From the NCBI GenBank assembly GCA_016210045.1, contig JACQUX010000021.1:1-36124 (forward strand): a stretch of DNA of 36,124 bases. The letters are read 5' to 3'. This stretch comes from Deltaproteobacteria bacterium (GTDB lineage Bacteria > UBA10199 > GCA-002796325 > JACPFF01). Shown in pieces: positions 7,921 through 15,455 of this stretch; positions within the stretch are counted from its first letter, which is position 1, and every line of letters starts with the position of its first letter. A program made the position numbers and the translations under genes. Under the pieces are notes generated by a model, which ran no database searches, was not told the origin of the DNA, and saw only the letters and a program-made list of their open reading frames with translations.

Positions 7921-9909
7921 TTATAAAATCATCCACCACAACATCACGACGGCGCCGAGGATCATCGCGAAAATGTAATGGGGCGTCGCTCCGGTCTCGA
8001 CGGCGGCGCCCATCCTTCCTAACAATAATGCGACACGCCCGGTGCCATGAACGCCGATCCGGTCGATCAATAATGCGTCTTGGATCTTCCACAGCACTTC
8101 GCGGGAGACCCAGACGAGCGGCCGGATCAGATAGCGGTCGTAAATTTCATCGACAAAATAATTATGCACTAATACGTAATACCAACCCTTGAACCGCGCC
8201 GCCATGCGCGCCGGGGCCTCGCTGCGGCCGGCATAGATCGCCAATGCGACGATCGCCCAGAGCGAGCCCCATAACATTGTGCCCAATCCGACGAGCATTT
8301 CCAGACTCTCGTCGTGCTCCAGATGCGGCTGATGGACAAAGACCGGCGCGAGGAAGTGATGAAAATGGTCCGCGCCGCCAAAGCCCTTCGGCACGCCGAT
8401 CCATCCGCCGACGAACGACAACACCGCCAAAATGACCAGCGGGACGAGCATCGTGACGCTGTCTTCTTTATGGCAATGGATCTGCTTCCCGGCCTCGCTG
8501 CGCGGCCCAAAGAACGCCAACCCCATCATGCGGAACATATAGAACGACGTCAGCCCTGCGGCCAAAATGCCAAGTCCCCAGATATAGGTGTGGCCGGCAA
8601 TCGCGATCGGCGGATGCAACGCGGACCACAGAATCGCGTCTTTGCTGTAGAACCCGGCAAACGGATAAATGCCGGCGATCGCGCAGGTGGCAACTAAACA
8701 GGTCGTGAACGTAATCGGGAGATATTTGCGGAGCCCCCCATATGCGGAAAGACGCTGTTCATGATGCATGGCGTGGATGACGGCCCCCGCACCGAGAAAC
8801 AGCAGCGCTTTGAAGAAGGCGTGAGTCATCAGGTGAAAAATTCCGGCACTGAACGCCCCGGTGCCGACGCCGATGAACATGAATCCGAGTTGGGACACGG
8901 TCGAATAGGCCAACACCTTTTTAATGTCGTCTTGGACTAAGCCCATCGTGGCAGCAAACAAGGCCGTGATGCATCCGGTCCAGGCCACCACCGTTAATGC
9001 AAGCGGCGTGAGGGCATACAGAAAATTGAGCCGCGCGATCATGTAGACGCCCGCCGTCACCATCGTGGCCGCGTGGATCAGCGCGGAGACCGGCGTCGGG
9101 CCGGCCATCGCGTCGGGGAGCCAGACATAGAGCGGAATTTGCGCCGACTTGCCGCAGGCGCCGACGAAGAGACAGAGGCAAATCGCCGTCGCGGCCGGAA
9201 TGAGTGGATTGCCTTCTTGCAGCGCCACTTGCTTGATGACTTCGAAATTCAGTAACGCGCTCCCCGGCTCCACGGCGTTGTGGATCGTCACCCAAATCAG
9301 CAAGATTCCCAACATGAAGCCAAAGTCGCCGATTCGATTCACCACGAACGCCTTCTTGCCAGCATAGGCCTTGGCCGCGTCAGTGAACCAAAAGCCGATC
9401 AATAAGTAAGAGCAGAGTCCGACCCCTTCCCAGCCGACGAACATCACGAGCAAATTATCGCCGAGCACGAGCAAGAGCATGAAGAAGAGGAAGAGATTCA
9501 GATACGCGAAATAGCGCGCGTAACCGGGGTCTTTCTCCATATAGCCGATGGAGAAGAGATGAATGAGGGAGCCGACGCCGGTGACAACCAAGACCATCAC
9601 CATCGAGAGTTGGTCGGTACGCACGCCGATCTGCAACACCCAATCGGAAAACGCGACCCAGGTATATAAAGGTGGGATGGCCGGAGCGAATTCGCCCGCG
9701 TCGAAACTCGCGAGCACATAAAAAAACCGCGCGGCGATAAAAAAGGCGAGAAACGGCAGTCCGACGCCGAGGAGCGACACCAGCATTTTCGGCGCCGCAC
9801 GTTTCGTGGAGGCGCAGACGAGCGCCACCGTCCCGTTGATCGCCGCCCCCAGCAACGGCAGCGCGATCACTAGCCAAATCATTCCGGGCATAGAAAAATA
9901 GTACGACAC
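7921..9909 (-). CDS. nuoL: NADH-quinone oxidoreductase subunit L
   Basis: A 662-residue antiporter-like subunit with the long C-terminal amphipathic (piston) helix region characteristic of NuoL. Diagnostic stretches are VGWEGVGLCSYLLIGFWF, ACGKSAQIPLYVWLPDAMAG followed by PTPVSALIHAATMVTAGVY, DDIKKVLAYSTVSQLGFMFIG and HLMTHAFFKALLFLGAGAVIHAMHHEQ. I keep the GTG at 9909 because an AGGGG lies six bases before it; an internal ATG at 9891 is the alternative. It begins 3 bp after the nuoK stop. Key Lys, Glu and His positions appear present, so it is probably functional. Confidence 0.97.
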   Translation of the reverse strand: MSYYFSMPGMIWLVIALPLLGAAINGTVALVCASTKRAAPKMLVSLLGVGLPFLAFFIAARFFYVLASFDAGEFAPAIPPLYTWVAFSDWVLQIGVRTDQLSMVMVLVVTGVGSLIHLFSIGYMEKDPGYARYFAYLNLFLFFMLLLVLGDNLLVMFVGWEGVGLCSYLLIGFWFTDAAKAYAGKKAFVVNRIGDFGFMLGILLIWVTIHNAVEPGSALLNFEVIKQVALQEGNPLIPAATAICLCLFVGACGKSAQIPLYVWLPDAMAGPTPVSALIHAATMVTAGVYMIARLNFLYALTPLALTVVAWTGCITALFAATMGLVQDDIKKVLAYSTVSQLGFMFIGVGTGAFSAGIFHLMTHAFFKALLFLGAGAVIHAMHHEQRLSAYGGLRKYLPITFTTCLVATCAIAGIYPFAGFYSKDAILWSALHPPIAIAGHTYIWGLGILAAGLTSFYMFRMMGLAFFGPRSEAGKQIHCHKEDSVTMLVPLVILAVLSFVGGWIGVPKGFGGADHFHHFLAPVFVHQPHLEHDESLEMLVGLGTMLWGSLWAIVALAIYAGRSEAPARMAARFKGWYYVLVHNYFVDEIYDRYLIRPLVWVSREVLWKIQDALLIDRIGVHGTGRVALLLGRMGAAVETGATPHYIFAMILGAVVMLWWMIL

Positions 9910-9912
9910 TCC

Positions 9913-10221
9913 CTACCCCTGTAGTTGCCGCCATTCGGTCACTTCGACCGTGGGGCGATGGCGGAAGGCCGCCACGACGATGCCTAATCCGACCGCCACT
10001 TCACATGCCGCGATCACAAACGAAAACAGGACCAAGACCTGACCATCCAACGAGCCGCCGAAACGCGAGCTGGCGACCAGTGCCAAATTGGCCGCCGAGA
10101 GCATGATCTCGACCGACATCAACATGACTAATAAATTGCGACGCACCAACACGCCGAGCGCGCCGATACAAAACAGGATCGCGGAAAGTACGAGATAATG
10201 GTTCAGACCGATAGCCGTCAT
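9913..10221 (-). CDS. nuoK: NADH-quinone oxidoreductase subunit K
   Basis: A 102-residue, three-helix membrane subunit of complex I. Both intramembrane glutamates used in proton translocation are visible, in MLMSVEIMLSAANL and FVIAACEVAVGLGIVV. Length is normal. Its ATG overlaps the nuoJ stop by four bases (ATGA), the usual sign of translational coupling. Confidence 0.96.
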   Translation of the reverse strand: MTAIGLNHYLVLSAILFCIGALGVLVRRNLLVMLMSVEIMLSAANLALVASSRFGGSLDGQVLVLFSFVIAACEVAVGLGIVVAAFRHRPTVEVTEWRQLQG

Positions 10222-10715
10222 CGCAGTTCCCGCTTCCCTAAAACCACGGCGCCGATAATCGCGACGAACAACAGAATCGACGTGACTTCAAACGGAACGA
10301 CATAGCGCGACAACAAGAGTTGCCCGACCGCCTCGACCGTGCCATCCGCCAGCTCCGTCGATTCCGCAACCGCAGCCGAGCGCGCCATGTAGAGCCCGAA
10401 CAACAGCAGCGCCAACAGATACACAGCCGCGCTCCCCTGCAACAGCCGCGACCCGGAAATGGCGCGCCACCGCAGTTGTTTCGGTTCGAGGTTCAGCAAC
10501 ATGATCACGAAGACGAAGAAGACCATGATCGCGCCGGCGTAGAGCAAGATCTGCATGATCGCGATGAAGTGGGCGTGCAGCAGCACGAAGAGCAGCGCTA
10601 CACCAAAAAAACTGGCCACCAGGGCCATCGCCGCGCCAACCGTGTTGGGCTGAAAAATGACCAACAGGGACATCAGCACGGTGAATCCGGCGAACGCGTA
10701 GAACAAAATTTCCAT
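10218..10715 (-). CDS. nuoJ: NADH-quinone oxidoreductase subunit J
   Basis: A 165-residue membrane subunit with five hydrophobic segments, including the conserved third helix (HFIAIMQILLYAGAIMVFFVFVIMLLNL). Translation most likely starts at ATG 10715 (MEILFYAFAGF), the family's usual N-terminus; a longer frame to 10754 has no support. This is the first complex I gene here. No nuoA-I gene lies upstream: that position is taken by a toxin-antitoxin locus on the opposite strand. The promoter must lie between 10716 and about 10960, but I could not identify it. Confidence 0.95.
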   Translation of the reverse strand: MEILFYAFAGFTVLMSLLVIFQPNTVGAAMALVASFFGVALLFVLLHAHFIAIMQILLYAGAIMVFFVFVIMLLNLEPKQLRWRAISGSRLLQGSAAVYLLALLLFGLYMARSAAVAESTELADGTVEAVGQLLLSRYVVPFEVTSILLFVAIIGAVVLGKRELR

Positions 10716-10834
10716 ACGCGCGGTGTCCCTAACGTAGCCCGATTCGAATTGCAATGATTTGAACAGGGATCAGGTGACGTGATGCAACGGCGTCAGGCGG
10801 GGGTACAAGTGGCTCACGAACATTCCGGCCTCGG

Positions 10835-10922
10835 TCAGGCTATTGTTGTTTGCAGACGGAGTTCCACCACGTCGTCCGGCTCGCCACGCGGCATCTTCTT
10901 GACCTTCGGATCGGCGTTGACA
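10835..10922 (-). pseudogene. possible 3' remnant of a gene upstream of nuoJ
   Basis: On the minus strand an open frame ending at the TGA at 10837-10835 reads NADPKVKKMPRGEPDDVVELR followed by LQTTIA. About twenty codons have the G/C-ending usage of real genes in this genome. The frame loses coding character at the AT-rich DNA around 10922-10967 where the toxin-antitoxin promoter begins. It could be the tail of a gene truncated by insertion of that locus. I cannot assign a family, and chance coding potential is not excluded. Confidence 0.25.
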
Positions 10923-10963
10923 GTTTTTCTTATTGAATAATGTATTCGATTCGAATACATTAT
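10917..10963 (+). promoter_or_regulatory. promoter and 27-bp palindromic operator of the AbiE-like module
   Basis: A perfect TTGACA (-35) lies at 10917-10922. About 15-18 bp on there are only weak -10 candidates. Overlapping this is a perfect palindrome at 10937-10963 with 13-bp arms around one central base (left arm ATAATGTATTCGA). Its end touches a TATAAC at 10961-10966 and it stops 4 bp before the first ATG (10968). This is the expected layout for autorepression by a ribbon-helix-helix antitoxin binding as a dimer of dimers. The local AT-richness contrasts with the surrounding genes. Confidence 0.6.
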
Positions 10964-10967
10964 AACT

Positions 10968-11411
10968 ATGCGAGATAGAAAACAAAAAACTGCAATCATG
11001 ACAGTCCGCCTATCCACAGCAGAAAGAGCTGCGGTTGCGGCGTACCTGCGACAGAATCCTTTATTCGACAGCTTCTCCGCTCTCGCTCGCGTGGCCACCC
11101 TCAGCCTCATCAATCAAGCCGGAACAATCCAACTCAACCCTGTGTCCTTCACTACGACGGCCAAGCGTCCGCATTTTCTTTGGGACTACGACCTGACCGA
11201 GACACACGTGCGAGAGATCCTCCATACTCCCGGCCTCTCGGCGCAGAAACGATGGCTCCTAGGCCGACTCCTCACCGCGGCCCGTTTCGAAGAGATTCCG
11301 GCGTTCGTACCAATCACAGAGATTGCACGTCATTTCCATGCGCTCCGTCTCTCGGCCAAGGTGCGCACTCGGTGGGCATACGCGCTGCATCATTGGGGGT
11401 ACGATGCCTAA
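10968..11411 (+). CDS. putative antitoxin / transcriptional repressor of an AbiE-type module
   Basis: A 147-residue protein. Residues about 10-45 (TAIMTVRLSTAERAAVAAYLRQN and following) look like a ribbon-helix-helix DNA-binding domain: a basic strand, then two helices. The C-terminal half contains HFLWDYDLTETHVREIL, a Trp-Asp pattern I associate with partner proteins encoded just before AbiEii-type nucleotidyltransferases. An internal ATG at 10998 (MTVRLST) is an alternative start. The stop overlaps the toxin start by 8 bp. A perfect palindrome lies immediately upstream, consistent with autoregulation. The antitoxin role is inferred from context. Confidence 0.65.
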   Translation: MRDRKQKTAIMTVRLSTAERAAVAAYLRQNPLFDSFSALARVATLSLINQAGTIQLNPVSFTTTAKRPHFLWDYDLTETHVREILHTPGLSAQKRWLLGRLLTAARFEEIPAFVPITEIARHFHALRLSAKVRTRWAYALHHWGYDA

Positions 11412-12075
11412 CCGCTCGACTCCGAGCATCCTTACGCCGTTGCAACGGCGTTTTCTTCAGGCAGCCTTTCACAACGACTGGTTCCGCCGACATTTCTATC
11501 TGACAGGCGGCACAGCACTCTCGGCTTTTTATCTCCAGCACCGTTATTCCGAGGACCTTGATTTTTTTACCCATTCGGCAGCGCTCGACGGCATTGCCCC
11601 CATGGTGGCGACTATTGCCAAGCAGCTTAAAGTCTCAAGCAAAGCGCTACAGACGACTCCTGGGTTTCAACGCTATTTGCTGAGCGGCGACCTCAAACTC
11701 GACTTCGTCGTCGAGACAGAGTTCCGGATCGGCACTCCGGAGTTGATTGATGACTTTATGGTGGACTGTCTGAAAAATATTGCCGTCAATAAGGTCTGTA
11801 CGATCCTCGGCCGACTGGACGTGAAGGACTACGTCGATCTCTTCTTCCTTTTGACTAAACAGCCGTTCGATATCTACGAACTCATGGAGCACGCACAGCA
11901 AAAAGATGGAGGCATGGACCGCTTCATTTGGGCATCGCTGATCGCCGACATCAAGACATTGCAGATCATGCCGCGCATGATCGCTCCCCTGACCAAAGAG
12001 ACCCTCGATCATTATTTCCTGGGGCTTCGAGATCAAATTCTTGATTCCATCAATCCGAAAACCATTAAAAAGTGA
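11404..12075 (+). CDS. AbiEii/AbiGii-type nucleotidyltransferase toxin
   Basis: A 223-residue nucleotidyltransferase. The family core is clear: YLTGGTALSAFYLQHRYSEDLDFF (Gly35-Gly36, catalytic Asp51 and Asp53), a third acidic position at LKLDFVVE (Asp100) and the C-terminal NKVCTILGRLDVKDYVDLFFLL. AbiEii/MenA-type enzymes add nucleotides to tRNA acceptor ends or other RNAs and act as growth-inhibiting toxins. ATG 11404 overlaps the antitoxin stop by 8 bp (ATGCCTAA); an upstream in-frame start at 11323 would overlap further and adds no family sequence. Active-site residues are intact. Confidence 0.85.
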   Translation: MPNRSTPSILTPLQRRFLQAAFHNDWFRRHFYLTGGTALSAFYLQHRYSEDLDFFTHSAALDGIAPMVATIAKQLKVSSKALQTTPGFQRYLLSGDLKLDFVVETEFRIGTPELIDDFMVDCLKNIAVNKVCTILGRLDVKDYVDLFFLLTKQPFDIYELMEHAQQKDGGMDRFIWASLIADIKTLQIMPRMIAPLTKETLDHYFLGLRDQILDSINPKTIKK

Positions 12076-12077
12076 CA

Positions 12078-12530
12078 ATGATGCATTCTCGGTGTTTCAT
12101 AGCGGCCCTCTTGTTGTTTATCGCAACCCCCAGCATCGCCGCCGATTTGACGTTCGAAAACGTCGGACGTTCAACAATCGGTTTCGTGCGGAGCAATGGC
12201 ACAGTGGAAAATGCGAATCGTTCTACCATGGGACATCTGTTGGCGAACGGCGCCGTGGAGAATGCGAGTCGCTCCACGATCGGATTTGTTCAAACGAATG
12301 GGATGATCGAAAACGGGAGCCGCTCCACGATCGGCTTCTTCGTGCGGCGTGGCGATGCGATCGTGCTGGAAAACAGCGGCCGCTCCACTTGTGGTCGCGT
12401 GCGCTCCAGCGGGATGGTCGAAAGCGCGGGTGGAAGTACAGTGGGATTTATCCACGGCGGCGTGGGCGGTCAGGAACGGGCCATTGTCGGCGCGTTGGTA
12501 TTTTTCTTTTCGCTGCTCGGATGCCCGTGA
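12078..12530 (+). CDS. secreted tandem-repeat protein, 5-fold beta-flower type
   Basis: A 150-residue protein with a signal peptide (MMHSRCFIAALLLFIATPS, cleavage likely after about residue 22) followed by six repeats of about 17 residues. Each contains a core E-N-x-x-R-S-T-[IMCV]-G and then a strand and an Asn-Gly turn (for example ENANRSTMGHLLANG). The pattern resembles the 5-fold beta-flower proteins known mostly from Bacteroidetes. The C-terminus ends in a hydrophobic segment, AIVGALVFFFSLLGCP. It starts 2 bp after the toxin stop and may be co-transcribed, though a link to the toxin-antitoxin pair is not obvious. A GTG at 12072 and ATG 12081 are alternative starts. Confidence 0.7.
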   Translation: MMHSRCFIAALLLFIATPSIAADLTFENVGRSTIGFVRSNGTVENANRSTMGHLLANGAVENASRSTIGFVQTNGMIENGSRSTIGFFVRRGDAIVLENSGRSTCGRVRSSGMVESAGGSTVGFIHGGVGGQERAIVGALVFFFSLLGCP

Positions 12531-12536
12531 TCCGGA

Positions 12537-13448
12537 TTACTCTTCCTCTTCTTCTATGGGCCCCTCGCGCGGTGGCAAATAGCGATCGAGCGCACGCGTG
12601 AAAGGGAGATCGGCAAACGGGTCTTCAAATGGACCGCGTGCCGGACGGATCGGCGGCGGAACGGTCCATTCGACTATGGCCGGCAGTCGCGGAGACGGTG
12701 CCGGTTGGCGCACTCCGAGTTCGGGCGGTATCGCTTGGCGCTTCTTGGCGGCGACCAGAATCCCGCTCCAGGTCTCCGATTCCCGCACCACAACGGCATC
12801 GACGAGTTTAGACATCACGGCAAACCCGCGCTTGCTGAGGTCGCGTTGTATCCCGAGTACTGCGTCCCGCGCGTTTTCCGGATCCTGAAAGACACAACGG
12901 AGATCGTCGCCCACGGCGAGATACGCAGCCGCCGCTGCCAACAGCTGACCGTATTGTGCGCCATGTAGCCCCAGATCATCGATATCGACCAAGAAGAGGA
13001 GACGGCATTGCCCCACTTGGGCCTGGGCATGGGCCAAGAATTCGCGCGGATCTCCCCAGCAATGGAGGGCCATACTTCCGCAGAGCTTCGTCTGCCGCGA
13101 GGCATGAGGAGTCGTTTCGGCCCACGGCACGTCGCGGGGCGGTCGCATACAATGCCAGCGCGCCAAACTGAACGCATTGGCGGTCGCGGCATAATTCGCA
13201 TCAAAAAGATCTTCGAGACCGAGGTAGTGTTCCGGCCCAATCAGACAGACATTGCCGACGCGCCGCGCTCCCAATGGAGGGAAACAGAAGCGGGCCAGGC
13301 CGTCCAGCGGTTGTGCAAAACGGGCTTGGGGCAGGTCGGGGACTTCCTCTCGGCCCAAGGGAAAGTCGGGAATCGATCGCATATATAGCTTCTGCCGCGT
13401 CGGCAGACGACTCAGCAACGGATGGGCCTGCGGCATACGCGTTTGCAT
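12537..13448 (-). CDS. protein of unknown function, acidic C-terminus
   Basis: A 303-residue protein I do not recognise. It has alternating hydrophobic strands reminiscent of a Rossmann-like fold (VGNVCLIGPEHYLGLEDLF, CRLLFLVDIDDLGLHGAQY, FAVMSKLVDAVVVRE, WSGILVAAKKR), then a Pro-rich segment and a terminal EEEEE run. One region (RWHCMRPPRDVPW, then LCGSMALHCWG) is Cys/His/Trp-rich. No signal peptide. It is convergent with the beta-flower gene (6 bp between stops) and divergent from the gene at 13621. ATG 13436 is an alternative start. Confidence 0.6.
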   Translation of the reverse strand: MQTRMPQAHPLLSRLPTRQKLYMRSIPDFPLGREEVPDLPQARFAQPLDGLARFCFPPLGARRVGNVCLIGPEHYLGLEDLFDANYAATANAFSLARWHCMRPPRDVPWAETTPHASRQTKLCGSMALHCWGDPREFLAHAQAQVGQCRLLFLVDIDDLGLHGAQYGQLLAAAAAYLAVGDDLRCVFQDPENARDAVLGIQRDLSKRGFAVMSKLVDAVVVRESETWSGILVAAKKRQAIPPELGVRQPAPSPRLPAIVEWTVPPPIRPARGPFEDPFADLPFTRALDRYLPPREGPIEEEEE

Positions 13449-13477
13449 GTACTCATGCTCCGGATTCGAAACCGCAC

Positions 13478-13515
13478 CGTGCTAGTGGTTGGCGCCGGCG
13501 CGTCCTACTAGCACG
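13478..13515. promoter_or_regulatory. hairpin/inverted repeat in a divergent intergenic region
   Basis: CGTGCTAGT at 13478-13486 pairs perfectly with ACTAGCACG at 13507-13515, and the 20-nt interval contains GGCGCC and further GC self-complementarity. It lies between two divergently transcribed unknown genes (starts at 13448 and 13621), so it may be an operator or a leader hairpin for one of them. There is no T-run, so it is not a typical terminator. Confidence 0.4.
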
Positions 13516-13620
13516 TAATGCAGCGGCGATACATATGCAATCAGGTTTTGCGGTCTGCCAAACATTTCAACTTGCGCCCATTGCTGGGCAGCGGGTAGGT
13601 CTGCGTATGGAGGTCTTATC

Positions 13621-14880
13621 ATGATCCGGGCCGCGGCACCGGCAGTGAACCTAGCCCCCGCCTCTCGTCCCCGAGGCGGCAAAGTCGTCCGGCTCATCCC
13701 TTACACGTTGCGCCCTTCCGCCGTTTTGCAACGCGGGGATGCTTATGTTGAAATCCATCACCAACGTCCCGGGATCGCGATCGCGAATCCGTGGCCGCAG
13801 CTCACGCGCCATGGCCCGATCACGGCATTTGATCTGGCCCGTGCGCTGTGCAGTAAGGCCGCGTGGCGCACGCTGATGCGCGGCGGGCCGATCATGCAGC
13901 CCGGTCCCATTTGGGTCTTCCGCCGCGACGACCAAGCCCTCGCGCCATTGGTGCCGCTCCTCAAGGCCCACAGCATCCAACGACTCGCGGATTTCAGCCC
14001 CGACCCACGCTTTGTGCATCCGCGCGACATCGTCGATTTTGAACAGTTTGCGCAGGGCATTGCTGCCGGCACCGTTCCGCTCCCGATCATCTTCAAGCCG
14101 AACCACAACGCGTATGGCTGGCATATCTTCATCACGACCGGGCGGCACGACCAGGCCGTTGAGATCACGATGGCGCACTGTCCCGACCAACGCGACGGCG
14201 ACGCGGCCGGCATGCTGCACGAACTGGGCAATCCGGACGAGATCCGCGTTGACTCCGAAAAGAATCTCGTCCACTGGACCGTGCGACGCGACCGCCACGA
14301 TATTGCCGACACGTTGTACCGACTCTGGGCACGCAACGCCGTTAACTTGGAACACCGCTTGTTCGATGCGGGAATGGCGGAACGGATGATCCGCGACCCC
14401 GCGTGGCAGATGATCCGCGCGGACGGCGGCCGCTGTTACGAAACGCGGCACAAATTCGTCGGCTCATTGGCGACCGGACGAGTTTTCCTGCTCAACAGCG
14501 CGAATTGCGCCAAGCTCGGCGCGTCGTCGTTCATTGCCAATATTACCGGCCGTCCGGCTTCCGACGATGTCCGCGCGTCTCATATGTACGAACCACTGCT
14601 CGCCGGTGGCCATTTGCAGCCGCATGAATTCGCCGCGTTCCGGGATTACGTCGACGGCTTGGTGCTCGCCGCGTTCACGTACCTCGTGCAACGACTCCGC
14701 GCCGCCGGGGTCCACGCCGACTTCGGTCCCGGTCGCACTGTCCACGGCTGCTTCGATTTGATGTGGCTCGCGCCAATTCACGGCCGCGGCTTTCCCCGCC
14801 CGTTGCTGGTCGAAGGCGCTATCCCTATGCTCAAAGACTTCGGCCGCGCCGCCCTTCAAACCCTCCGTGTCACGGAATGA
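13621..14880 (+). CDS. protein of unknown function, possibly ATP-grasp-like
   Basis: A 419-residue cytosolic protein. Several stretches recall an ATP-grasp fold: LPIIFKPNHNAYGWHIFIT (a Lys-bearing strand before a glycine-containing loop), ETRHKFVGSLATGRVFLLN (an E-x-R strand), NCAKLGASSFIANIT and the late FDLMWLAP with an acidic residue. This is fold-level resemblance only; I cannot name a family or substrate. The start is well supported by GGAGG eight bases upstream. The gene is divergent from the one at 13448, and a family C repeat follows 4 bp after its stop. Confidence 0.6.
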   Translation: MIRAAAPAVNLAPASRPRGGKVVRLIPYTLRPSAVLQRGDAYVEIHHQRPGIAIANPWPQLTRHGPITAFDLARALCSKAAWRTLMRGGPIMQPGPIWVFRRDDQALAPLVPLLKAHSIQRLADFSPDPRFVHPRDIVDFEQFAQGIAAGTVPLPIIFKPNHNAYGWHIFITTGRHDQAVEITMAHCPDQRDGDAAGMLHELGNPDEIRVDSEKNLVHWTVRRDRHDIADTLYRLWARNAVNLEHRLFDAGMAERMIRDPAWQMIRADGGRCYETRHKFVGSLATGRVFLLNSANCAKLGASSFIANITGRPASDDVRASHMYEPLLAGGHLQPHEFAAFRDYVDGLVLAAFTYLVQRLRAAGVHADFGPGRTVHGCFDLMWLAPIHGRGFPRPLLVEGAIPMLKDFGRAALQTLRVTE

Positions 14881-14884
14881 ATGC

Positions 14885-15053
14885 ACCCCGCCCCAAGGGG
14901 CGGGGTATCCACCTCCCTCTCCCTTTGGGGAGAGGGTTGGGTGAGGGGGAGACCACCAGGACTCTCACTATCTTGTAATCCTCCCCCTCACCCTAGCCCT
15001 CTCCCCAAAGGGAGAGGGGGGAAAAAAGCGCGGCAAGCCGCGAGGAATTTCAC
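14885..15053 (+). repeat. family C composite inverted repeat, copy C1
   Basis: The element opens with a CCCCGCCCC/GGGGCGGGG hairpin, then CCCTCTCC...GGAGAGGG and GGGTGAGGGGGAGACC. After about 25 nt the complementary CCCCCTCACCC and a second CCCTCTCCCC-AAAG-GGAGAGGGG hairpin follow. It ends with AAAAAAG and a small CGCGG/CCGCG hairpin followed by AATTTCAC. The whole can form one long double hairpin. Copy C4 (35512) matches over the full length. This family is common in bacterial genomes and yields spurious small ORFs. Confidence 0.85.
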
Positions 15054-15283
15054 CTAGGAAGATTCAACCGGACCGCCTCATAACCTGAAACCACCGGGAG
15101 GCGGCTCATAACCGAATCTCGATGAGTTCTTCTTGAATCGGGGGAAATTGCCTCGTTGTGCTGTTGCAGACTACGTTAGGTACCCGTGCATGGCATCATG
15201 AATATTGCAGACGGCCTCGTCCCGTGTCAGCAGGCCATGCTGCTCGTCCGCTTCGTTGGGCCATAGGTGGATGCTTCAACAAC
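15054..15283. other. non-coding spacer
   Basis: No gene seen. It contains a nested inverted repeat: GATTCAA at 15061 with TTGAATC near 15132, enclosing CCGCCTC/GAGGCGG. CTCATAACC also occurs twice. The rest shows no recognisable element up to repeat A1. Confidence 0.5.
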
Positions 15284-15432
15284 GGCCGTGGGCGTGCGGT
15301 GGGGGCCGTAGGGGCTCTCGCAGCCGTTTTCTCCTTGCGTAATCTAATGACGAAAACGGCGAGGGCGAGCGCGCGGCCGCTCGATGCGGCCGCGATAGCG
15401 TACCCTGCGGCCCCCACCGCACGCCCACGGCC
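15284..15432 (+). repeat. family A structured element, copy A1
   Basis: The outer arms 15284-15313 and 15403-15432 pair over 30 bp, 29 Watson-Crick and one U-G. Inside is an 89-nt core. It begins CTCTCGCAGCCGTTTTC and pairs with GAAAACGGC to make a hairpin with a 20-nt loop (TCCTTGCGTAATCTAATGAC). A second hairpin follows, a 9-bp CGCGGCCGC stem with loop TCGAT at 15381-15385, then GCGTA. The predicted shape is a three-way junction. It ends 23 bp from the sucB stop (15456), in the spacer downstream of sucB, with the core in antisense orientation to that gene. Confidence 0.85.
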
Positions 15433-15455
15433 CCTCGTCTACAAAAACCAACGCA

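Noticed and set aside
14881-14978. Small ORF reading [18 protein letters not shown] and similar ones near 35500 and 16600
   Set aside because: These are translations of the family C repeat, a frequent source of false small proteins.
15284-15432. Simple rho-independent terminator of sucB
   Set aside because: There is no U-run in the direction of sucB transcription, and the 89-nt conserved core recurs at two other loci unrelated to gene ends of that type.
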